DNA of 64,000 nt. It comes from Lineolata rhizophorae (lineage: Eukaryota; Ascomycota; Dothideomycetes; Lineolatales; Lineolataceae). This document shows positions 1 to 9,251 of the stretch, piece after piece (position 1 is the first letter of the stretch; each line of letters opens with the position of its first letter). The stretch spans positions 1-64,000 of the forward strand of contig MU001710.1 in the NCBI GenBank assembly GCA_010093515.1, in the 5' to 3' direction. The notes under the pieces were generated by a model. The model was given only the letters and a program-made list of their open reading frames with translations. It had not been told where the DNA came from and did not search any database. Both the position numbers and the translations under genes were made by a program.

Positions 1-2519
1 GAAATCTACGACAAGGAACTTCTCGCCATCGTCCGCGCCTTCGAAGAATGGCGCCCGGAACTCATGGGATCCGCCGACCCGGTTCAGGTACTAACAGACC
101 ATAAGAACCTAGAATACTTCATGTCTACCAAGAACCTGAACAGGCGTCAAGCTCGCTGGGCCGAATTTCTATCCCAATTTAACTTCAAACTGGCTTACCG
201 ACCCGGCAAGAAAGGCCTTAAACCGGACCTGTTGACAAGGCGCTCGCAAGACTTGCCCCAAGGAGCTAACGATGCACGCCTGCTACACCAGCACCAAACC
301 ATCCTCAAACCGCATAATCTGGCACCCGGTATGCACCACGCGGCCCAGCTGGCAACAATCTTGCTCAGCCCTAGCGAACTGGACGAAGAAGATGACGATT
401 CTTCTGTTTTTTCCCCCGATTCTAACGAGGATGCCCCTCAACCTCAGACCCCCCCTACCGCTGAGCCTGACAACGGACCCCCCCAGGAACCGGAACTTCC
501 ACCCCGACCTGATTCTCCTGCGAACGCCGAGCCCGACAATACCATTCCCACCACGAACGGTCCAGATTTCGGCCAGAATGCTACACCGGCAGCACCGAAC
601 CCGGTTACCCCTGAATCCGCCATGGACGACCTCCACGACCAGATTCGCGCGGCCTACGCCGAAAACCCCACGATGCGAGAGCTACTCGAAGCGGTACGGG
701 ACCCAGACATACGCGTGATACCCGCTCGTATCCGCCTGGAAGGCTATAGCAACGTCGCTCTACATGAGTTGTCCGAACAGGAAGATCTCCTTTTCTACCG
801 CGAATTCCAACTCGTAATACCGAGCAACGGCCCACTTGCCGACCAGCTCAAGCTCCGCTTGATCCGGATGCATCACGACACGCCAATCGGCGGCCACGCT
901 GGCCGAACGACAACTTTCCAACTCCTGGCCAGGTCCTACTACTGGCCAAACTTTAGCAGGGACGTCCGCTCTTTCGTAAACGCATGCGATACATGCAAGC
1001 GTATTACCACCTCTCGGACGAAGAAACAAGGCCTGTTGAACCCGCTACCGATCCCTGACCGCCCCTGGACAGACGTCGCCTGTGATTTCATCGTCAACGT
1101 TCCCGAATGCCGCCGTCACAACGTCGTCTACCGGCATATTGCTGTCGTCATCTGCCGCTTGACCAAGGAACGGATTCTCTTCCCCCTAGCTACCCAATCA
1201 CCCGAAGAATTCGCCCACGCCTTCCTTCACTATGTCTTCCCCTACAAGGGCATGCCGGCTACCTGACTCTCCGATAGAGACTCCCGCTTTACCAGCACGA
1301 TGTGGAAGGAACTCCAACGGCTTACTGGCGTAACACCGAAAATGAGCGCCGCCTACCATCCGGAAACAGATGGACAATCCGAAGCCGCCAACGCTTTGAC
1401 GGAACAGTTCATCCGCGGATTCTGCAACTATTTGCAGAACGATTGGATCAATCTCCTCCCGGACTGCCAGTTCTTCTCCAACAACCACGTGAACGGAGTC
1501 CACGGGCTTCTCCCCATTCGAAGCCGCTTTAGGCTACCCGCCGCGAACCAGGCTGGAACCGCCAACGATGCAACCTCAAGAACCCGCGACGCGTACCAAA
1601 GCCGCTCAGGCACGATTGGCTCAACAGCTGCAGAACCGCCGGGCTTCGACTTGGGAATTCCTCAAATCACAACTCGCATGGGTACAGAACCGGCATTCCG
1701 AATAGGCCAACAAGCTCCGCCAAGCTCCCCCAAGGATCTCCGTCGGCGATAAAGTATGGCTAGATACACGCAACCTTCGCCACGAACGGCCCCACAAGTT
1801 CGATTTCAAACGGGCCGGCCCGTTTACGGTGAAAACGGTAATCGCCAATGGCAAAGCTTTCGAGCTGGACTTTCCCCCGGACATCAAAGCCCACGACGTC
1901 TTCAGCCCCTTTTACCTCACCCTAGACAACTCCACACCGCTTCCAGGCCAAGAACAGACACCTCCGCCCCCCCTTCCCCCTATCAACGACGACGAACCTG
2001 ACGACAACAGCTGGCTTGTAGAAAGCATCACGGACGTTACCCGTACCGGCGGGAAACTACGCTACGAAGTCAAATGGAAGGGCTTTGAAGAACCTACCTG
2101 GGAACCGCTGGAAAACCTCGACAATTGCCAACACGCACTCGCCGATTTCTACCACCGCAACCCGCGAGCTACGAAACCACGTGGATGGAAACCACCGGCG
2201 GATTGGACCTTTCAGCCTCCAGACCCAAGCTCTCAGGAGTTCGCTGCCTAGGGGGGGGGTCGTGTCACGGGCCCCTATTCACCAATCTACATTCACCTAG
2301 AACTTTCCAGTTGTTACTCTAAGTGTTACCGCAAGTAACGTGATCTATGCGTGTTACTGCTGCTGGGAACTTTCCTAGCCCATGTATATAAGGCCCGTCC
2401 GGCCCACTATTCTTCCTTTCCTTCTCTTTTCTTTTTCTTCTTTGTGTAAGCTCTTGTCTCTTAGCTCGAATTCAAGGTTTTCCTACGTGGAATTTCAGCT
2501 TGTCTTCCAAACCGTGACA
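1..2519 (+). mobile_element. Ty3/gypsy LTR retrotransposon (chromovirus), 3' part with 3' LTR
   Basis: The window opens inside the pol region. Parts in order: the end of reverse transcriptase/RNase H (about 1-250, with the LTDHKNLEYF and YRPGKKG motifs); a proline/acid-rich linker (about 380-620); the integrase H2C2 zinc finger (about 860-1010, HH...CDTC); the integrase core (about 1060-1500, with AAYHPETDGQSE); and a C-terminal chromodomain (about 2010-2180, with YEVKWKGF and PTWEPLENL). A G-run at 2251-2259 fits the polypurine tract, and the LTR follows. The chromodomain marks it as a chromovirus. Such elements are thought to be steered toward heterochromatin by this domain. The coding region is not one open frame; it looks broken, with about two or three breaks. 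It keeps normal GC and long readable stretches, so it looks fairly young and little touched by RIP. The 5' half lies outside the window, so LTR divergence and target duplication cannot be judged. Confidence 0.93.
2263..2519 (+). repeat. 3' long terminal repeat
   Basis: About 257 bp, starting TGTCACGG and ending CCGTGACA. These are perfect 8-bp inverted ends of the TG..CA type, placed just after the G-run polypurine tract. Inside are a TATA-like box (TATATAAGG, about 2385-2393) and a pyrimidine-rich stretch downstream (about 2410-2455), as expected of an LTR promoter and U3/R/U5 layout. The sequence directly after 2519 changes character. The partner LTR is upstream of the window. Confidence 0.88.
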
Positions 2520-3455
2520 ACTATCGCTATATACCGTATAAATTCGAATAAAAGCTTTCTCTAAACGGTAGTAGAAGGCCCGATCTAGCTTTCCTATTTA
2601 TAATGCTATACTATATTAAATACCGCGTAATCGTAGGAGCTTTTTTGGTACCGAACGGGCGGTAGTAGAAGGCCCGCGAAGCGGGCCCCCCTACCCGCGA
2701 AGCGGGTAGCGAGGGAGGGCCGAAGGCCCGACCTCGTATTGATACGTAGAGTGTAGGGTTCCTAGCAACCGAATTATTTTATAAGCTCGCCTACCGCCGC
2801 CGGCGTACCGCAGTGCAATACCTATTTTTCAACCGCGCCGTCCCGCGTATAATATAAAACTACTTTTGTATTTAGAGAGGCTTATTTTCTACGCTCCGCG
2901 CTACTGTTTTTCAACCTGTTTATTAATTTTCGATCGAAGGAGGGGCGGCGCGCGCGGTGCACCGCGGGCACGGGCGCGAGGCGATTTCACTAAGTCCCAA
3001 CGCCAGGTTCTGGCAGATAACCTGACTAGTCGGATATACTAGTAAGTACGGCATAGAAGAGGGCAAAAACGGCAATGAATGTCTAAGACAGGCTAATATA
3101 GACAACAACGTATATGCAAAGCTTCTAGAAGATTTGTACCGTGCAGAGATGTTACGCTGATTCCCGTTGATCAAATCCAATCGATTTACCCACTTCCTAT
3201 AATTCAAGAGAGCTATCTCCTTTTCCACCCGGTCCACAAACATTTCTACAGGACAGGGTAATACAGACCACAACCGAAAAGGTCCAAGTAGCAGGCTAGC
3301 AGCTATAGATCCCACTCAAGAATTAAGACAAAATTGTGCACTTGCCTCGTGTAACGTTGTACGCCGTTCTGATCAAATAGCGGTGTCCAGCACGGGGATG
3401 GATGTAAGCATCTATAACTAAAAAGCTCTCTACGTGCCCAATATGAGTCGCAAGC
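2520..3455. other. AT-richer repeat-like DNA with three GAA-loop hairpins
   Basis: There is no convincing gene. A 17-bp direct repeat (CGGTAGTAGAAGGCCCG) occurs at 2566-2582 and 2660-2676. Three perfect hairpins with GAA loops follow at 2671-2687, 2691-2709 and 2717-2729. An open frame on the minus strand (2923-3315, 130 codons) matches no family I know and lies in unusual-composition DNA, so I do not call it. The whole stretch is probably other repeat debris beside the LTR element. Confidence 0.55.
2671..2729. repeat. Cluster of three GAA-triloop hairpins
   Basis: Three adjacent perfect inverted repeats share the loop GAA: GGCCCGC-GAA-GCGGGCC (2671-2687), CTACCCGC-GAA-GCGGGTAG (2691-2709) and GGGCC-GAA-GGCCC (2717-2729). 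The stems differ in sequence but pair perfectly, and the loop is constant. They resemble double-hairpin or GC-cluster mobile motifs described from fungal organelle DNA, but here they sit beside a nuclear retrotransposon. Their function is unknown. Confidence 0.8.
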
Positions 3456-4411
3456 ATGGAGTCCGGTCAGCTCTCGAGTACCGCAGAACTCGAGCCGGAA
3501 GATTCTTCAGGTCAGCAGCCCTCCACGGAACCTAAGAACATCACGCAATGCTCGAAACGTGCGGCATCGAGCCAGTTCTGCAAGTGGGGCGTCCGCGGAG
3601 ACGTGACCCATCTCCAGCACGGGATGCTAGACGGAAAGCCAGCCAGCCTTATCGGCTTCGACTTTCGGCTCCTCGACGGCGGCGACGGAAATCGATTCTC
3701 CCAGGTCAAGGTCGTCCTGTCGTTTTATTCAGAGCCCGGCGGCGAAGCAAGCGGCAAAGCTTGCGAAACCGCCAAGTGGCCGGAGGTAAAAGTGTTTGCG
3801 CCAAAGCTTCTTCATGGGCCTGCGACAAGGACGAAGCACATCAATGCTGCCGGGGTCTCCGCATCCCTCGCCGGGCCGGTTCACTTCATCCATCCCCAAC
3901 TCGAATTGTTCAAGTCAAAGCACGTCGAATACGTCCGCGACTACAGGCTGGAGGTGAAAGGGACGCGCTGGTCGAGCGACAAGCGCATGGAGCACGACAA
4001 CATGGTCGTGTGGGAGGTTCGCGAAAACAGCAGGCAGGGAGACGGGGTGCCCAAGGAGCTCAGGTTCGCGGTGCTGGTGCAGCACGAGGCCAGACCCTTC
4101 GTCGGCACGGTGAAGATGCAGGTGACGACGAAGTGGGGGCTACGACTATTCGGCTGGCCGTGGACGAGGCCGCACCCACTCCTGTTCCAGCCGTCGGCAG
4201 CTGTCGGCGTCCCGATCGATGTGGGCAGCTTTGGCGAGCTGGCCGACGGCCACTGGAAAGGCCTGGCGGACTTCTACGGGCCGTTGGAGGTACGTGGGGT
4301 GCGCGTCCCTTTTTGAGCCGTCCAGCTTACCGATTTCAAGTCATGCAGGTGGACCGAAAAGTCGAAACTGGAGCGACAAACATAGGGCACAGGCGCGATA
4401 CCCTGAAATAG
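3456..4411 (+). CDS. Conserved filamentous-fungal protein of unknown function
   Basis: Two exons, 3456-4289 and 4349-4411, give about 298 aa. The intron (59 nt) starts GTACGT and ends TGCAG. If unspliced, the frame stops at 4316 with only the last residues changed. The N-terminal ~40 residues are polar and look disordered. The rest is a compact, beta-rich-looking globular region with a DNMVVWEVREN block around residues 184-194, followed by basic and hydrophobic strands. There is no signal peptide, membrane segment or known catalytic motif, so it is probably intracellular. The WxxxEN...GxP...VLV pattern is familiar to me from uncharacterised ascomycete proteins, but I cannot name a domain. Its neighbours are a retrotransposon flank and a membrane protein, which say nothing about its role. 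Confidence 0.68.
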
Positions 4412-5158
4412 AGCGTCTTGACTCTAAATCAAGCCTTGTGGCCAAACAACACTGTCCAGGGAAGGCCGTGCTGGGGGGTCGAGAGGGGAGCCCAAGAGAA
4501 GCGTCATCAAACGAGGCGGGCCCTTGGATCAATGGCCAGACCGGGCCGAGCTTTAGCCGCACTTCCAGAATGCAGCTCTGACACGGTTGGCGGCTCACGC
4601 TCAAACGCCGCCAAAGCGCGCCGCCAAGGGCATGTGGCCGAGGGTCTCGATGGTGGTCGCGACGGCGGTTGCGGCAGAGGAGGCGCGGTGCTCGGGTCAA
4701 TGTGGCCCCGCGCGCCGGCGAGGAGAGAACGCCCCAACACTCTTGCAAGCTTGTTCATACAGACATCCCCTACTTGGGCATTTTTCGCAATGAACAGTCT
4801 CCGTCCGCTATCTGAAGTGCTTCCTTGCGGCGCTGCTGCAACTGCATCACGCGAGTCGTTCGGCTAGCAATCGTCGCAAGGATGGCCCTCTCGCGCAGAT
4901 CGCGGGTGGCCGTCCCGGATCATAGGCAAAGGTGGCGCGGCGCACGGGGATGCCGGCCTGCATGAAGACGGCGGCCCTGGATATCCGTATCATGTCGCGT
5001 GGCAAGAACCTGCCGCACGCTGCACATGGCTGCGAGGGCCCCCAGCACTGTGGGGAACTGGCTGCTCCGTCTCTCCACGGCGCGGCCTTAAAACTAAAAG
5101 CATAAGCCCCCCGAGCCGTCTTCCTCATCACGTCGCGCTTGTATCCTTCAACTCAGTC
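4412..5158. other. Intergenic spacer, no gene seen
   Basis: This spacer holds the 3' flank of the unknown protein and the 5' flank of the rhodopsin-like gene. Open frames on both strands here overlap each other, are GC-driven and match nothing. Confidence 0.5.
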
Positions 5159-6581
5159 ATGACGAAATACGCACTTCGTGATACCGGCTTGGCCATAATC
5201 TGCGGCCTTCCGGTTCTTGCGCTACTCTTCACTTGTCTTCGTATCTACGGGCGGCGGAAGCTCAAGGCGAAGCTCGGATGGGGTGAGTGTCACTCTCACT
5301 GTCACTGTTGCCGGTGCTCAATTTGCTGACAACAACAGACGATTGGTTGATCGTGACCGCGACGGTAAGCGCCAAACTCAAACTCACTTCCCGCTCCGGG
5401 CTTTGCTAAAGATACGGCAAGATTCTATCGTTCGCACTCATCGGTCCATCGGTAAAAAGTAAGCGTCACCGTGGTGGCCCTTGATCAGCTCGAACTAACC
5501 GGTATAGACTACTACATGTGGCACATAGGGATGCACATATGGGAGGTCAATCCGAGGGAATTGGAGCCCGACTACGACGATTACTATCCGGTAGGTCGCC
5601 ACCTATACGCCCCGCAACTCGCAAATTCTAATGGTGCCAGGTACTCCTCTCGTTCAACCTCTTGAATCTTCCAATCGTGCCGCTCGTCAAGGCATCTATC
5701 ATCATGCTGCTTCTGCGAGTGGGGTCCGTGATCCCTTCGATTAGGCGGGCGCTCTACGCGATTCTTGTTTTCAACGTTGGGGTCATGGTGATCCCATGGT
5801 GCTTCTTCATTTTCATGTGCCCGCCACGAACCGGCAACACCTGGGCGCCGAGGACGTTTGGCGGCCTGCATTGCGTCGGGCGCGATAGGCTCGGAGAGAT
5901 GCTCATCTTCGTGACCTGCGCAAATCTTCTGACGGATCTGCTCATCTTCCCGATCCCGTTCCTCATCATGCACAAGATGATGAACACAAACATACGAACG
6001 CGGGTAATCGTCATTCTTCTATTCGCATCCAGCCTGTTGTAAGTCTTCATCCCCGGTGACGCAAATGAGCGAGCGATTGTCTCACAGAATCCAGTGTTAC
6101 CGCGCTCGGCGCGGCCAAGATCTACACCTCTTACCGCGACCGCCTGTTCAGGTCATCGAAACCCGACTGGACGTATCCCATTGACTTTTGCGTTAACCAC
6201 GCCGAAAATAACGTGGCCATCATTGTTGGGTGCGTTCCCGCTCTTCGGGGCCTCATTTCGAGGTGGGTGGGGAGAAGGGGCTCCTCCACGGAAGTCGATT
6301 TTGTGTACGGCACTCGAAACGCCGCGGCAGCGGCAATGTCTCCGATTCAAGACGAACCCTTTTCGCCGCGAACGGATTACACCGATCCGGAAAAGTTGGA
6401 AAAGGACGTCCTCGTCGCCACCGAGGTGCAAGTCAACAACTCGCACACGAAGAGCAACAGCTCGCACACTTTCGATTCCAAACTATCCGAAACGACCACC
6501 GCAGTAGCGGAGCGCAAGCCGTCCTCGCGGAGCAGCGCGGAACTAGTGCCCCCTGTCCCGCCCAAGGACCTAGGGACGTGA
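5159..6581 (+). CDS. Fungal rhodopsin-fold (Pth11-like) integral membrane protein, non-CFEM
   Basis: Six exons: 5159-5282, 5339-5364, 5422-5458, 5508-5590, 5641-6038 and 6095-6581, about 384 aa. All phases agree, and introns are 49-57 nt. The first helix is near residues 9-28, followed by RIYGRRKLKAKLGWDDWLIV, the hallmark at the end of helix 1 of the fungal rhodopsin-domain family. Further helices include the stretches around LLSFNLLNLPIVPLVK, ILVFNVGVMVIPWCFF and LLTDLLIFPIPFLIMHK. A cytosolic Ser/Thr-rich tail of about 100 residues follows. No CFEM domain precedes it, so it belongs to the shorter class. Relatives are proposed sensors or GPCR-like proteins of the plasma membrane, but ligands are unknown for nearly all. 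Exons of 26 and 37 nt make it easy to misannotate. The family call is firm; the function is inferred only from the family. Confidence 0.87.
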
Positions 6582-8307
6582 GTAGAGCATCGTTCGTCGG
6601 CAATTTGATACCCCATCCCCAGACCCGGCACTGGATTAGCCGCGTCCCGTACCAGCTACTTGGTCGGACCCTTTCTTGTACATTTCTCTTCTCCAATTGT
6701 AAATGGATTGGCCGGCCAGCCTTCTCTTCCGCGTTTTGCGCTGGCTCGATTTCTGGTTTCCCTTCATCTTCCAATCGGCGTCGCTCAGTGGAAGCCGATC
6801 AGACGCTCATGTTAGCTTCGCTGTTAGTTCAAACTTTGTATCTCTGCCTGTACATTAGCAGTACATATCGTCCAGTAAAACGCGAGGGTGTCCTTTTCTT
6901 CTGCTCTCCACGCCCGCTCCCTCGTGCATTCCAAGTGGGGCGTGTAGTCTGCTAGCTCTAAGAGCGGCTCCGCCATTGGTGAAAATTGTCGAGGCCGGCT
7001 GCTCGCTGAAACCAGCCGCGAGGTCGTCCGCTTGCGGTTGCCGGGCCTAGCGAGCGCTGGCCGGGCTGTCGCAGGTTTTCTTCGAAGTGTATCAAGGCCG
7101 GTATTATAATGCGCTGTGTTATCATGCAATCGGCGCAGCGTTGGGGCGAGGCCTTCAGCCCGACATGCTTCCGAAACTCACCCGGCAAAGAAAACGGCGG
7201 CTAATGGCTGCCCGGGGTCTCGCGGGCGCAAATACCCGGCAGCTCGCGACATGGCTCGCCCGGAGAAGCCTCGTTCCAGTGAGATCTGCTGCATCGCAAA
7301 GTTTATTTTAACCATGCCCCCGGCCCTTAAAACGGCAATGCGCCCTAGTACTTGATAGCGTGCCGGTTAAGGTGCAAGTGCTCCAGGTCGAAGTCGCTGC
7401 CCTTCGCCTAGGCGGTCGACGTCGTAGCGTAGCTCTCAACGCGCACAATGTCCGCAAAGACTTGACGCTGAACGAATGGCGGGCACAATGTACCCCGCAA
7501 AGTCAAATTAAGGTGCGCCCCGCCTTTCCAAAGCATCGCACAATTTACCTCTGTCGGTTAAGCTTCTCGCGCTAATGGCTTCCGTCTGCTGTCCATGTTA
7601 GCGTCATGCTTCATCGCCATCCTCACTCCGTGAATACAATGGGGGAAAAGCCGATAATTCGGACAAGGAATCTCGTATCACAGCCTTCAGGTGCAACGCA
7701 GCTGCGTGGGACTGTGTCTGCACTGCTCCATTGTTTCGGCTGCCATTGACCAAGTGAATGTCACACCGGTCCGCGAACCGGGGAGCAGAACTTGCAGTGG
7801 GCGAGATAACTGGATAATTCCGTTGCACCAGCTGGTCAAGTCGCCTTTTTCGGTCGCACTTTGTAGCTGTCCGGTAACTCTTGTACGAAAAATCCAATGA
7901 TGTTCAGTGTCTGTCACCAGCGCAATTGCTCGAGAGCCACGAGTTACATTTGAACGGACAGCTAGCACTCCCACATAACCAATCGCCATTGAAGGTGCCA
8001 TTAATCGCAGTCGCATGTCCCAACACGAGCAGCCAATACACATCAATCTAAAACGTAAAATAACAAGCCATTAGTCCAAGTTGCAACCACAACAGTACAT
8101 TGCGGCCAAGCTAGACACATGATAAGGCACGCTATAAGAACGGCAGAAAATGAACCTGCCTCTTCGACGGAAGGCGTCCAATGTGTGACAACGGGAGTTA
8201 TCGGGCAACCCTTGGCCCGGAAAGCGTCCATATTCACAAAACTCCCTTCCAAATATAGACATTGAACAGGAAAATGTACAAGTACAGCTCGATTAGCCAA
8301 CCATTGC
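6582..8307. other. Intergenic spacer, no gene seen
   Basis: This spacer holds the 3' flanks of the converging rhodopsin-like and GH45-like genes. Several short overlapping open frames occur (about 7080-7580 and 7600-8330). None shows a domain, signal peptide or splice-linked continuation that I can recognise. Confidence 0.5.
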
Positions 8308-9251
8308 TCAGAGCAATTGCAAGAAGATTGCAAGCGCGCCTCCCATGAATAACGAGGCCACGAGCGAGTGTGATGTGCTCCGCGTCAACGAAGCAGATGA
8401 TGTTGAATTGAAGTCATTTTCGTCGCGGCGAATACAGCCCGTGATGTTAATGAGCTCTGAAGGGCATGAAACGCGTTTGAAATCCACCCTAACAAAGGTC
8501 GCCATTAGCATCGACTCTGGCAGCAGCAGCGAAAGCCAGAGAGAACATACCTAGGGTTTTCCGCATTTTCGTACCAGTCAAAACGCCACATGCAACCGCC
8601 TATCATCGGCTCGGGCAAATTCTGACAGTCATCGCGAGTTCTCACCCCCTGGTTTTCCACTCCAAACGTCGATTCCGGCACGCCATACTGATCCGAGCAA
8701 GCTCCGGCGAAACTTGTATTCCCACCGGGAACCTGACAATGTGTGAGTCAAACCCGCACGCAGATGGAGGATGCCACGGCCTAACTCACCGCAATAGTAA
8801 ACTTGTTGTCGTCAATATCGGTGTCGTACGCGCTGTTATGCGCCTGCACTATCATCGTCTTCCCGGCCACCGGTCCTTCTGTGAAATTCAGGTGGTAGCA
8901 GGAGCAACACCAGTGGTCTTCCGTACGACGGTCGATATAGACACCCACAAAGCCATAGGAAAATGTATCGTTCACCGCCCACGGAGACTGGGTAGCGCAA
9001 GAATAGGCGCTGCCGCCGTTGCAACCCGTGCCTGCGGTAAAATCGGTGAGAGGGGCGTCGTCTATGCCGCAGCTCTCAACGGGGTCGCCCATAAACCTTC
9101 CGTGGTCACTCCAAGAACACGAAGGTTTGCAGCAATCCCAATATCGTTCGGTGCGCGCGGATCCAGAAAGGCTGTCGGCGGTCGCCCATCGAGACGCTGC
9201 TAGCACCAGCGCCAGCGATTTTAGGGCATTTCCACGCCCAATTAAGTCCAT
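8308..9251 (-). CDS. GH45 endoglucanase-like secreted protein with C-terminal GPI-type tail
   Basis: Exons 9251-8790, 8732-8551 and 8488-8308 give about 274 aa. A signal peptide (residues 1 to about 25) leads into the GH45 domain: ERYWDCCKPSC (33-43; Asp39 matches the catalytic Asp10 of Humicola Cel45A), AYSCATQSPWAVND, WCCSCY, WRFDWYENAENP and CPSELINITGC. The dense conserved cysteines fit the six-stranded barrel. The usual HFD motif carrying the second catalytic Asp (Asp121) reads KFT here, with Thr152 in its place, so normal hydrolysis is doubtful. After the domain come a short Ser/Thr-rich linker and a hydrophobic C-terminus (LVASLFMGGALAIFLQLL), typical of GPI attachment rather than the cellulose-binding module found in many relatives. 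A TATA-like box lies about 170 bp upstream. It probably sits at the cell surface, as a cell-wall protein, expansin-like loosener or glucan binder; which of these is inference. Confidence 0.88.

Noticed and set aside
2923-3315. Minus-strand 130-codon frame beside the LTR element
   Set aside because: No recognisable family, no start context and repeat-like surroundings; probably chance or debris.
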